From: Flavobacteriaceae bacterium
GTDB taxonomy: Bacteria > Bacteroidota > Bacteroidia > Flavobacteriales > Flavobacteriaceae
DNA: 64,000 nucleotides
Direction of reading: 5' to 3'
Assembly: GCA_028284005.1 (NCBI GenBank)
Contig: JANQSO010000006.1
Location: forward strand, 1-64,000
Numbering within the stretch: position 1 is the first letter of the stretch; every line of letters starts with the position of its first letter. Below are positions 44,224-52,452 of this stretch, piece by piece. The notes beneath the pieces are model-generated. The model saw nothing but the letters and a program-made list of their open reading frames with translations. It made no database searches and was not told the origin of the DNA. The position numbers were made by a program, and so were the translations under genes.

Positions 44224-45312
44224 CTATTTTTTCAGGGAGACCTTGTAATAGATTTCAATATCCATCCCATAATTAAATTCTTCCGGCTTAAATATTCGCA
44301 AATTACCTATTACCAAACTATCAATACTTACATTTATTAAATCAATATAATTAGAGGGGTAAATTCCATTGTCTAAAACAAGCTCGTTACCAGTTTGTGA
44401 TAGTTTCCATTTTCCATTAGCAACGGAAATATCGGATTCATAGATATTGTATGTTGCATTATCCGAAAATTTGAAAGAAATTTCTTTGTCTTTTAAAGAT
44501 TCCAATTTCATTAGGGCATAGCCACGGTCTCGATGCCCTCTTGATATAGTATCTAAATTTAGAACTTCATGGATTTTCCATATATGATTTTGAATTTGGT
44601 TGATAATTTCTTGTTTCTTAGAATCAGATATGTATTTACGTTTTGTTAAGTTGGTTTTCACCTCCGGAAATTTAAGTGATTCTAACTCAATGATTGAATC
44701 ATCAATATAATTCTTGATTCTATAAAGTTCATCATCTCTTTGATAGAAAGTCTTAACAAACAGCTGATTTTCATTAACGCTAACTACCTTCCATTTATCT
44801 ATCGTACTAATAAATTGATTGTCTTGAAGGTCTTTTTGGATACAAAGCTTTGAATCTGGTTCGTCAAAGAAAAGAGAATCTGTTAAAATCAATTCTCGTT
44901 TAAAATCGTTGTATGATAGAATCCAGTTCTTATGTTCCCAAACCTTTGGTTTAGCTTCCAACTTGTGTTTTTCGCCTAACTTGACAAATTTCACTCTGGC
45001 GTTATTTCTAATATCTAAGAATAGACTGTCTCTATATTCTTTAAAAATGACTGCCCAAAGAGTATCATTTAAAAATATTCTGTTATCATCAAATTTCAAG
45101 TCAAAATTTTCACTTCTTTTATCATAGACATAGCCAAGTACTAACTTATTATCCGTTAAGTGGATAGTTATAGCATCATAAATATTATTTCCTGTTTCAG
45201 GAGGAATAGGATATGATTTAACTGCTATCCAATAAGAATTTGTTAGGCTATTCTTGTTGCATGAAATAAAAATAAATATGATGCATAATACTAGTAAAAG
45301 ATTCTTTTTCAT
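44224..45312 (-). CDS. Lipoprotein of unknown function
   Basis: The 362-residue product has a lipobox with the cysteine at residue 18 (IFIFISCNKN). The body is beta-rich and contains two or three similar units ending in 'W(K)x..NQL.V' strands (DKWKVVSVNENQLFVK, GKWKLSQTGNELVLD). This hints at repeated lipocalin-like modules. Its own -7 element lies at 45368-45375. Confidence 0.65.
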   Translation of the reverse strand: MKKNLLLVLCIIFIFISCNKNSLTNSYWIAVKSYPIPPETGNNIYDAITIHLTDNKLVLGYVYDKRSENFDLKFDDNRIFLNDTLWAVIFKEYRDSLFLDIRNNARVKFVKLGEKHKLEAKPKVWEHKNWILSYNDFKRELILTDSLFFDEPDSKLCIQKDLQDNQFISTIDKWKVVSVNENQLFVKTFYQRDDELYRIKNYIDDSIIELESLKFPEVKTNLTKRKYISDSKKQEIINQIQNHIWKIHEVLNLDTISRGHRDRGYALMKLESLKDKEISFKFSDNATYNIYESDISVANGKWKLSQTGNELVLDNGIYPSNYIDLINVSIDSLVIGNLRIFKPEEFNYGMDIEIYYKVSLKK

Positions 45313-45367
45313 AATGATATAGACAACTACATTAACTATATAAATGATCTATACAGCCTATACTTTA

Positions 45368-45375
45368 CAAAGCTA
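45368..45375 (-). promoter_or_regulatory. TAGCTTTG promoter element of the lipoprotein gene
   Basis: This exact TAnnTTTG on the minus strand is embedded in the same TTTACAAAGCTAA context as 36843-36850. Confidence 0.45.
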
Positions 45376-45470
45376 AAGGATTTTTATAAGCAAAAACAAA
45401 CCAATAACTATAAGTTGAAATTCCTATCTGAATATTACATACGTTGTTTTTATGAGTTATTGACTACAGG

Positions 45471-46052
45471 CTAATCTGGAATCAACTCTGGGGGCAAAAA
45501 CTGGCTATAAACTTGTTGATAATCACTTTTGAGATTTAATATTTTCCAATTACTACTTCCCTTAATTTTGATTGCGTAAGCTTCATCTTCAAAGTGAACA
45601 GTTAAAGTTTTTAGTAATAAATCTGTAGAAATATTTTCCTCACCATATAAATCGCTTATTGATTCTTCCATGAACAAAATCGTTTCTATTTGTTTATAGG
45701 GAGTTTCATCTTCTTGAAAATTAGGCATAAAAACCATATCGAAAGAGTATTTTATTAAATGATAAGTTCTTTCTTTAATTGTGACTCCTTCTTTGATCGA
45801 GATAATTTTTGAATTTTCATAACGAAAACTCATGACAGAATCATTGAGTGCTTTTTCAAATTGGTCCAGAATCTCTTCTCTTGACGCAAATGCCAAAAAT
45901 TCGGGAGTTAAATATGTTAGGGTTTTTTCGAAATCTTTATCTTCTTGAGATTTCAAAAAATCATGTAAATCCTTTTCAATTTCCTTAAAATAATCTTGAC
46001 TTATTACAGATTGACAGCAAAAAAACAGTATAATAAAAAATCTTAATTGCAT
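45471..46052 (-). CDS. Exported protein of unknown function
   Basis: The 193-residue product has a signal peptide (about 1-18, LFFCCQSVISQ) and an alpha/beta body with 'KTLTYLTPEFLAFASREEIL' and a late 'SNWKILNLKSDYQQVYSQ' strand. This reminds one of NTF2-like or DUF4440-type exported proteins, but no family is assigned. Confidence 0.6.
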   Translation of the reverse strand: MQLRFFIILFFCCQSVISQDYFKEIEKDLHDFLKSQEDKDFEKTLTYLTPEFLAFASREEILDQFEKALNDSVMSFRYENSKIISIKEGVTIKERTYHLIKYSFDMVFMPNFQEDETPYKQIETILFMEESISDLYGEENISTDLLLKTLTVHFEDEAYAIKIKGSSNWKILNLKSDYQQVYSQFLPPELIPD

Positions 46053-46107
46053 GTTCTAAATTTAAATGACACTAGCTCTGTAAAAGTGATTACATGAAGG
46101 CCATATT

Positions 46108-46171
46108 TTTACAAAGCGAAGAGATTTTACAGGTGAAAACAAGCAACCCATCAGAACAACTCTGTTAGGTT
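46108..46171 (-). repeat. Degenerate copy of the intergenic promoter/terminator segment
   Basis: TTTACAAAGCGAAGAGATTTT followed by a stem AACCCATCAGA / TCTGTTAGGTT repeats, in decayed form, the order seen at 36835-36907 (ACAAAGCTAAGG-TTTT, then a GC-rich stem). It lies beyond the stop of the HEPN gene. Confidence 0.45.
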
Positions 46172-46189
46172 GGTAAGTCATATTCATTG

Positions 46190-46972
46190 TTAGTCTAAGT
46201 TGTTTTCAAACAAGTCAAGTTTAAATTTTGTAGCTAATTCATTATCCAAATACGCAACGAAATTTATCAAAATTAGATTTACCCTTGAGATATCAACGTA
46301 CCCAAATTTAATTATATCTCCTTCATTCAGTGTGCAATGAGGAAACTCTTTCAAATATCCCTTACTCATAATTCCTCTATTGTGAACAATTAAATTTCTA
46401 TTCTTTATTGCTTGGTTGAATTCGGTTTTAGTCTCTTCTGACTTAAATAATTCTACGCCTAATCTATCTTTAAAATAGGATTCAATTTTGTCAATCCCTG
46501 CATAAAATAATTGTTCTATTTTTTTTTCTGAAAGAGCTATTCTTAGTTCATTAATTGAATCATAGTTTAAAATAAAATCAAGTCTTTCAGTTTCTTTAGA
46601 TTTTAATATGTCAGGTTTTTTTATAATTATTTCTCCAAGTATTTCTTTAAAGTAAGTCAAAACATTATCTATTGTTCTAGCATAGCACATTTGACCATAA
46701 AATTGTTCGTAAGTTTCTACGTCTAAATAATTATCTGCTTGTCCTAATTTTATTAACTCAACCATTTTTTCAGCTGCTTCGTTTCCAGGATCGCTATACA
46801 TCTCGATAATTTTTTTTCGAACATCTTCTTTGTTTTCTAGGATATATTCTCCCCCTATGAAAATTAGTATTATAAATAATTCAGATTGATAAATTTCGTT
46901 AGCGAAATTTACATATGATTTGGTGATGTATTTAGGAATTATAGCCCCAAATTTATTAGCAGTATGTTCCAT
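46190..46972 (-). CDS. HEPN-domain protein, candidate RNase toxin/defence effector
   Basis: The 260-residue all-helical protein contains KNRNLIVHNRG; R192 and H197 form the Rx4-6H motif that is the catalytic signature of HEPN ribonucleases. The N-terminal 185 residues are helical and unassigned. It lies downstream of YodC-like and TIR-like genes on the same strand (122-bp gap with several palindromes). HEPN proteins cleave RNA in toxin-antitoxin and abortive-infection systems; no obvious antitoxin (MNT-type) is adjacent. Confidence 0.65.
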   Translation of the reverse strand: MEHTANKFGAIIPKYITKSYVNFANEIYQSELFIILIFIGGEYILENKEDVRKKIIEMYSDPGNEAAEKMVELIKLGQADNYLDVETYEQFYGQMCYARTIDNVLTYFKEILGEIIIKKPDILKSKETERLDFILNYDSINELRIALSEKKIEQLFYAGIDKIESYFKDRLGVELFKSEETKTEFNQAIKNRNLIVHNRGIMSKGYLKEFPHCTLNEGDIIKFGYVDISRVNLILINFVAYLDNELATKFKLDLFENNLD

Positions 46973-47049
46973 TACGTTAATTAAGCCTATTGGTCTGTGT
47001 AAGGTTAGTTGTTTATCTAAACAAATAACTTAGCAATTTTTGTAAATAT

Positions 47050-47078
47050 ACTAGAACTAGTTATTTTTAGCTAAGCTA
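47050..47078. promoter_or_regulatory. Cluster of palindromes upstream of the HEPN gene
   Basis: ACTAGAACTAGT (47050-47061) and TAGCTAAGCTA (47068-47078) are perfect palindromes close together, with a GCTAGC a few bases on. They lie about 78-106 bp upstream of the HEPN start and could be operators. Confidence 0.35.
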
Positions 47079-47094
47079 TTTATTGCCGCTAGCT

Positions 47095-47316
47095 TTATAC
47101 CGAAGAAATTCTAATGGACGGTCTTAAATCATCAATTTTTCCTAATTCTTCACCTAAGAATCCAATGATTTGAATTTTGCCATTTTTATCTAGCCAACGA
47201 CACTGAACTTCGTTAATGTCATTGTGAATTCCGATAACTACCATTTTCAAATTTGTGTTACTCAAGTGGTAAACACTATCACCAATATTAAAATCTTTTA
47301 TTGTATATTTTCCCAT
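47095..47316 (-). CDS. YodC-like (DUF2158) small protein
   Basis: The 73-residue protein starts with KDFNIGDSVYHLSNTNLKMVV and later has VQCRWLDKNGKIQ and a FLGEEL end. This follows the YodC/DUF2158 pattern (GDxVxLKSG..MTV; C.WF; F...L). That family is an SH3-like fold of unknown function. It lies 4 nt downstream of the TIR-like gene, so the two are co-transcribed. Confidence 0.68.
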   Translation of the reverse strand: MGKYTIKDFNIGDSVYHLSNTNLKMVVIGIHNDINEVQCRWLDKNGKIQIIGFLGEELGKIDDLRPSIRISSV

Positions 47317-47320
47317 AGTT

Positions 47321-48049
47321 TTAATTCATTAGTACTTTTAATTCTCTGTGAAGAGCTCCAAATGCAGAATCAATTGCATCCTTTGCAAAAGGTATATAAA
47401 CTAATCCGTGTATATTACTTGGAATATTAACACCGCTTTCGTGGAGTAATACTACATTGTTTAAGCCATAAGTTCCTTGAAAAAAACCTATTTCGTGCAT
47501 AACATTTTCTCTAGCCCGAACTTCTCCATCTTCCATAATATCATCTCCTGTCATAACTATTACTGCAACTGAACATTTTTGAGCTTCTTCATGAAGTTTT
47601 TGTAGAATAGTACGACCTAAATTTGCTTCTTGTGCCAATTCTAAAGTATTATATTCTAAATCTTTTTCAATATATGCTTGCAATTTTCTCCATTCTTCAC
47701 TTCGTCCATGACTTATAAAAACTCTATTTTGTTTGGCTTTTTTCTCTGAGTTTTCTCCAATTCTTATATTTGAATGTAACTCCAAGACATAATCTAGATT
47801 ATTAACTAAAGGATCAATTGACTCTTTTTCATATAGGTTACTACCAATAGATTTTGGTATTGGCAAATCTGGCAAATCACTAAAAAGCCCATCAAATTCT
47901 GACTTCAATTCAGATATTAGTACTTCATATCTTGGAAGTAATGGAGTTAGACTACTACCAGTACATCTTGAACGATATCCGTATTCTATATTTTCGAATC
48001 CTTTTTTTAGCGCAGCAACTTTTGCTAAAATTATTGATTGTTTACTCAT
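47321..48049 (-). CDS. TIR-like nucleotide-binding domain protein (PF10137 type)
   Basis: The 242-residue protein has an unassigned helical N terminus (1-105) and a C-terminal TIR-like domain: RVFISHGRSEEW (109-120), GRTILQKLHEEA (145-156), TGDD (167-170), RARENVMHEIGFFQG (178-192, with E186 likely catalytic) and NIHGLVYIPF (212-221). This family includes the NAD-degrading effectors of CBASS and Pycsar anti-phage systems. Here the sensing part is not a recognised cyclic-nucleotide domain. Confidence 0.8.
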   Translation of the reverse strand: MSKQSIILAKVAALKKGFENIEYGYRSRCTGSSLTPLLPRYEVLISELKSEFDGLFSDLPDLPIPKSIGSNLYEKESIDPLVNNLDYVLELHSNIRIGENSEKKAKQNRVFISHGRSEEWRKLQAYIEKDLEYNTLELAQEANLGRTILQKLHEEAQKCSVAVIVMTGDDIMEDGEVRARENVMHEIGFFQGTYGLNNVVLLHESGVNIPSNIHGLVYIPFAKDAIDSAFGALHRELKVLMN

Positions 48050-48091
48050 TTGTTTAAATTATCTCCAACCATTAAATCATATTAGTTTTCA

Positions 48092-48099
48092 CAAATTTA
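48092..48099 (-). promoter_or_regulatory. TAAATTTG promoter element of the TIR-like operon
   Basis: This exact TAnnTTTG on the minus strand lies 43 nt upstream of the TIR-like start, within an ACAAATTTAAAGGATTT context related to other promoter segments at 36.8 and 45.4 kb. Confidence 0.45.
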
Positions 48100-48158
48100 A
48101 AGGATTTAAACGGGTAATTACATTTTGTTTTTAGACACTTATAAACAAATGAATACCC

Positions 48159-48767
48159 CTACAACCCCCCAATAACCTTCTTTGTAAGCCCGGTAACTCT
48201 TTTTATAACATCATCATCAATACCTTCCTTTTTAAGTTTTTGAGCAATACTGACAGCCTCTTTTTCCCGCTCCATTTGCAGGTTCCATTTTTTGATCACC
48301 TCCTTTTCGCGTTCTACGATCTCAAACATCCCTGACTTGTGTAGTTCTTTTATAATGCCTTCCTCGGCAAAGCTGGTAAAGGATTCTTCGGCGATCACCA
48401 GATGGTCTATAACATCTATATTAATAAGCTTGCCCACCTTTAGCATACGGTCCGTAAAGTTCTTATCGTTAACAGAAGGGGAGGTATCGCCACTGGGGTG
48501 GTTGTGTACCAGAATCATTTTTACCGCCAGTTTGTAAATGGCCATTCTAAAGACATCCGGCGGGTTGGCGTTAACACGGTTTACGGTTCCAAGACCTATC
48601 AATTCTACAAAAAGGACCTTGTTCTTGTTATCCAGCCCCACCACCCAAAAGTGTTCCTGGTTGCGGCGTATCTTATTTTCACGTAGTAGGACCTGCTGCA
48701 TAACTTTGTAGATATCTGCAGCGTTGAGCACATTTATTTTCTGCTCTTTTGTTAAGCGTACATTCAT
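48159..48767 (-). CDS. RadC-family JAB/JAMM domain protein
   Basis: The 202-residue protein lacks the N-terminal HhH part of full-length RadC. The JAMM metal site is complete: H88-N-H90, S98 and D101 in LVHNHPSGDTSPSVND. The C-terminal helix (about 160-202, EAVSIAQKLKKEGIDDDVIKRVTGL) resembles the tail of Rpn/transposase-associated nucleases. Short RadC-like proteins are frequent in mobile or defence islands; the enzymatic role is unknown. Confidence 0.85.
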   Translation of the reverse strand: MNVRLTKEQKINVLNAADIYKVMQQVLLRENKIRRNQEHFWVVGLDNKNKVLFVELIGLGTVNRVNANPPDVFRMAIYKLAVKMILVHNHPSGDTSPSVNDKNFTDRMLKVGKLINIDVIDHLVIAEESFTSFAEEGIIKELHKSGMFEIVEREKEVIKKWNLQMEREKEAVSIAQKLKKEGIDDDVIKRVTGLTKKVIGGL

Positions 48768-48859
48768 ATTTCAAATATACAATTTGTTATAGAAAACCGC
48801 CTATGTAAATACCGGCCCAAATTCCCGACTAGTGTCACAGGAAAAAGATACAACACTAA

Positions 48860-49897
48860 ATGGTAAAGAAGATAGAGGCCGAGATCAATAAGGTATATTT
48901 TATCAATACCTATACATTGGTGCATATACTGGAGGGAAGCGGGAACATCCAGGTAGATTTTAAAAACTACCACGATTGGGAGGATAAGGCCATCTACCTG
49001 GAAAAAGGGCAGTATATTAAATTTATGTCTAATGATTTTGTGGTACGGTTCATCGATTTCCCGGACGAAGTACTCTTTAGGTGTAAAGACGTACGTATCC
49101 TCTTTAAGCACCTTATTTCCCTGGGGTACATTAATTTTAACGAGTGTGAAGATTGCCAGGTGTTCCTGGACAAAACGGTCTTTAATACCCATATGTGTGA
49201 TCTTATAGATGTTTCTACTGCCCAATGGTACTGGCAAAACCCGTTTCAGGCCAGTAAAGAAGAATACCAGGTAATTTTCGATGTAAAGGATGTGATAGAC
49301 TCTGAGTTTAAGAACCGGATCAATACACAAACACTGATACACCATATTACAGACACCCGGTATAATGTTCAGCACCTTATCAAAGATAAAGTTGGTATCT
49401 CTATTCGTAAGCTCATACAAAACAAGCAGCTTACAGAAAGCCAAAAAGAAGTGGCCTTTACAGAAAAAAGCATTAAGGAGATCGCTTATGACCAGGGCTA
49501 TAAGGACCCCGGCTATTTTAACCGGGTCTTTAAAAAAGAAGTAGGGCAGACCCCCAATGAGTTTCGGGATACTTTTGATTACCAAAACCGAGATACTTTC
49601 TCACAGGACCTTATGGAAATGATCCGCCTTTTTCATAAGGAAGAACACGCTCTTGGATTCTATGCAGAGAAGATGCATTTAAGTGTAAAGGCCCTGTCGA
49701 AAAAGGTAAAGCATAAAATGAATGACTCGGTAGGGCAGTTGATCCGCTCACAACTTATCCTGTCTGCCAAAGCAATGCTAACCGAAAACGAAACGGTTAA
49801 AGATGTGGCGTATGCTTTGGGCTTTGAAGAGGCCAATCATTTCTCCTCATTCTTTAAAAAGTACGCCGGTATTTCTCCTTCGGAATACAAAAATTAA
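48860..49897 (+). CDS. AraC-type regulator with two helix-turn-helix domains
   Basis: The 345-residue protein has an N-terminal cupin-like region (1-155). It then carries a first AraC DNA-binding domain (about 160-240, KSIKEIAYDQGYKDPGYF ... VGQTPNEFRDTF) and a second one at the C terminus (about 252-345, TVKDVAYALGFEEANHFSSF ... YAGISPSEYKN). Single-domain regulators are the norm. It is divergent from the RadC gene and 107 nt upstream of the SnoaL gene it may control. Confidence 0.8.
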   Translation: MVKKIEAEINKVYFINTYTLVHILEGSGNIQVDFKNYHDWEDKAIYLEKGQYIKFMSNDFVVRFIDFPDEVLFRCKDVRILFKHLISLGYINFNECEDCQVFLDKTVFNTHMCDLIDVSTAQWYWQNPFQASKEEYQVIFDVKDVIDSEFKNRINTQTLIHHITDTRYNVQHLIKDKVGISIRKLIQNKQLTESQKEVAFTEKSIKEIAYDQGYKDPGYFNRVFKKEVGQTPNEFRDTFDYQNRDTFSQDLMEMIRLFHKEEHALGFYAEKMHLSVKALSKKVKHKMNDSVGQLIRSQLILSAKAMLTENETVKDVAYALGFEEANHFSSFFKKYAGISPSEYKN

Positions 49898-50004
49898 AAA
49901 GTACAATTCTCTGCGTGCTTTTTGTAGCTGCTTAGCGGCAATTCATGTTCATATTTGCAGTGTAATTACAAAACAAGATTTGTTGAATCACTAAAACACA
50001 TACA

Positions 50005-50358
50005 ATGAACATCAAGGAACAAGCAACACAAATGGACGGCATAGTGGCCCGGGGCGCGATCGTAGATGCTGTAAAACAGTTTTTTGCGGAAGATGCCACT
50101 ACTTCAGATTATAACGGGCTAACTACAGCCAACAAACAACAAATGGTAGAAAAGATGGAAGGATTTGCAGGGGCGATCGCTACTGTAAATGGTATTACAC
50201 ATCATCATACCCTGGTAGACGGAAATGTATCGGCTTCAGAATTCACTTTCGATTTTAATATGAAAGATAACAGTAAGGTCTACTGGCACGAAATCATTCG
50301 CCGTGTGTGGAACAGCAATGGCGAGGTAATACAAGAAGAATACTTTAATGCACAATAA
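50005..50358 (+). CDS. SnoaL-like (NTF2-fold) protein
   Basis: The 117-residue cytosolic protein has an NTF2-like pattern (MDGIVARGAIVDAVKQFFAED, TTADYNGL..., HHHTLVDGNVSASEFTFDF, YWHEIIRRVW). It is adjacent to the exported YHS-domain gene (33-nt gap) and downstream of the double AraC gene. Function unknown. Confidence 0.75.
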   Translation: MNIKEQATQMDGIVARGAIVDAVKQFFAEDATTSDYNGLTTANKQQMVEKMEGFAGAIATVNGITHHHTLVDGNVSASEFTFDFNMKDNSKVYWHEIIRRVWNSNGEVIQEEYFNAQ

Positions 50359-50391
50359 CTAATAGTAACAATTTTTAAAAAACGAAAAAAG

Positions 50392-50856
50392 ATGAAAAAC
50401 ACAATAAGAACAACAATGCTGGTATTTGCTTTGGTAGTAAGTACAGTAGTATTTGCACAGGACAAGAAGGCAAACAATATAGATGACAGTACTATAGCAC
50501 TGCAGGGCTACAGCCCGGTTTCCTACCTGGACCTGGGGCTGGCCCAAAGAGGGTCGAAACAATACAAAACGGTTCACAATAAGATAGCGTATTACTTCAC
50601 CTCTGCAGAACAAAAAGCGACCTTTGATAAAAATCCGGCTAAATATTTACCGGAATATGGAGGTTTCTGCGCATTTGGGATCTATGCGGGAGCTAAGTTC
50701 AGGATAGACCCCAACAAGTTTGTAGTAAGTAACGGCAAATATTACCTTTTCCTCAATGATGTGGAAGTGGATGCAAAACAGCTTTGGATCAATGAAAATG
50801 AGTCTAAGCTCATAAAAGCGGCAGATGCCAATTGGAAAAGCCTGAAAGCTAAATAA
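50392..50856 (+). CDS. Exported YHS-domain protein
   Basis: The 154-residue protein has a signal peptide (1-22) and one YHS-type domain (ALQGYSPVSYLDLGLAQRGS ... YYFTSAEQKATFDKNPAKYLPEYGGFCAFG), a short module associated with metal-handling proteins. The C-terminal half is extra. Likely co-transcribed with the SnoaL-like gene. Confidence 0.78.
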   Translation: MKNTIRTTMLVFALVVSTVVFAQDKKANNIDDSTIALQGYSPVSYLDLGLAQRGSKQYKTVHNKIAYYFTSAEQKATFDKNPAKYLPEYGGFCAFGIYAGAKFRIDPNKFVVSNGKYYLFLNDVEVDAKQLWINENESKLIKAADANWKSLKAK

Positions 50857-50879
50857 ACAAAACCTTTTAGAACGGCTGT

Positions 50880-50916
50880 AAGGCATATCAATAAAGATCT
50901 TGGTATGCCTTTTTTA
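50880..50916 (+). terminator. Terminator after the YHS-domain gene
   Basis: The stem AAGGCATA / TATGCCTT is separated by about 16 bases and followed by T residues. Confidence 0.7.
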
Positions 50917-50969
50917 TGTTTTAAATGCTGAAAAAGAACACGGTATCAACCGTAATAGTACTATAAATT

Positions 50970-51009
50970 ACAATTCACTACACAAAATATGTAATTCACT
51001 ACAATTCAT
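50970..51009 (+). promoter_or_regulatory. Direct repeats with 21-bp spacing: candidate LytTR binding sites
   Basis: AATTCACTACA occurs at 50972-50982 and again at 50993-51003, exactly 21 bp apart. A further ACAATTCA begins at 51001. Two direct repeats spaced by two helical turns are the usual arrangement for LytTR regulators such as AgrA and ComE. They precede the SDHY-repeat gene, and a LytTR regulator is encoded three genes downstream. Confidence 0.5.
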
Positions 51010-51069
51010 TTTTTTTGAAAACCACTTGCTTCTATATTCGCTTCATCAATCAATCATAAACAACCGATC

Positions 51070-52443
51070 ATGAAAAAGTATAGTATTTCAAAACAGTATG
51101 TATCCGGCCTTGTTCTTGCAATAGCTTTGCTATTACAACCTGCCGGTGTTTTCAGTCAAAAACGAACAGTTAGTACGAGTTCCTCTTATACGGTCGACAA
51201 AACCTCCAATGGAAAAAGTACCATTCACATTAAAGACAATAGTAAGGACTTTAAGATCGAGTACGAAGGGGAGATCACCTTGTCCGACGATGACAGGGAT
51301 ATTACCGCCATTACAAGAGGAGGATTTATTGAGATCACAAAATCTTCCTTTGGAAACAGGAGAAGGCTTCTTATAGAGTCTGACAACAGTGGTAATTTAA
51401 TTAGAAAGTTCTATGTAGGAAGCTCAGAGCGAAACTACAATACGGACGGCAAACAATGGCTCGCGGAAATTCTCCCCGAAGTAGTGCGCACTACCGGGAT
51501 AGGGGCAGAGTCCAGGGTGAACCGGTTCTATAAAAAAGGTGGCGTGAATGGTGTCCTTAATGAGATCCACAATATGGACAGCGATCATGTAAAGTCTGCC
51601 TATTTTCAATTATTGCTGAAAAAGAATTTGAGCAACAAAGAGTTGGTCAATGTAATAGAAGAAACCGGAAACGAAATAGATTCCGACCACTATTTAACCG
51701 AAATTCTAAAAAGCAACCAAAAGGCTTTTCTGGCAAACAGTCAAACTATTAATGCATACATTGATGCCTGTAAAAGTATAGAGTCCGACCATTACCTTAC
51801 CAGTGTATTGAAACGGGTGATCAACGATTCTTCCATTACAGATTCGCAAATGGAAAGCTTACTGGATATCTCTATGCAGGTGGAGTCTGACCATTACGTA
51901 ACAGAGATCCTTACCGAGATCATGGACAACAGGGACCTGAATTCCAGTAACATTTCAAAGATCATAGCACTATCTAAGGACATTGGGTCTGACCACTACA
52001 AGACCGAAGTACTTAAAAAAGTGATCAGGGACAAAGCGATACCTTCTAATGCGTATGACGCCTTGTTGGCCACTATGGACGATATTGAGTCCGACCACTA
52101 CATCACAGAGGTCGTTAAAGAACTTATGAGAGGAAAATTAAAGCCAACTTCCGGCGGATTGAGCAAGCTCTTAACAATGGTGAGTACCCATGTTCAATCA
52201 GACCACTATGCGGCAACCATCTATAAGATGCTGGCCAGGGAAGATCTGTCCGAAGACCAGCTAATTACGGCCCTGAAGTCTTCCACAAGTATTAACTCCG
52301 ATCACTACCTGTCCGAGGTACTGGTAAACTTTTCCAGTAAGGTAAGACGTTCTTCGGAGCGTGTAAAAGCGGCATACAGAGCAGCAGCAAAGTCAATAAA
52401 TTCCGATTCCTATTACGGATTCGCTGCCAAAGCAATCGATTAG
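51070..52443 (+). CDS. Secreted SDHY-repeat protein
   Basis: The 457-residue protein has a signal peptide (1-30), a beta-rich N-terminal part (35-125) and nine helical repeats of about 30-40 residues. Most contain an (E/D/N/Q/G)SDHY motif, as in IESDHYLTSVLKRVI and IGSDHYKTEVLKKVI. Similar motifs occur in some M56/BlaR1-associated proteins, but the module is not a well-defined family. Direct repeats upstream and a LytS/LytTR operon downstream suggest it is the regulated target. Confidence 0.7.
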   Translation: MKKYSISKQYVSGLVLAIALLLQPAGVFSQKRTVSTSSSYTVDKTSNGKSTIHIKDNSKDFKIEYEGEITLSDDDRDITAITRGGFIEITKSSFGNRRRLLIESDNSGNLIRKFYVGSSERNYNTDGKQWLAEILPEVVRTTGIGAESRVNRFYKKGGVNGVLNEIHNMDSDHVKSAYFQLLLKKNLSNKELVNVIEETGNEIDSDHYLTEILKSNQKAFLANSQTINAYIDACKSIESDHYLTSVLKRVINDSSITDSQMESLLDISMQVESDHYVTEILTEIMDNRDLNSSNISKIIALSKDIGSDHYKTEVLKKVIRDKAIPSNAYDALLATMDDIESDHYITEVVKELMRGKLKPTSGGLSKLLTMVSTHVQSDHYAATIYKMLAREDLSEDQLITALKSSTSINSDHYLSEVLVNFSSKVRRSSERVKAAYRAAAKSINSDSYYGFAAKAID

Positions 52444-52452
52444 CCAACCCAG

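Noticed and set aside
46190-48767. Island as an integrated prophage or transposon
   Set aside because: No integrase, transposase, tRNA target or flanking direct repeats could be found.
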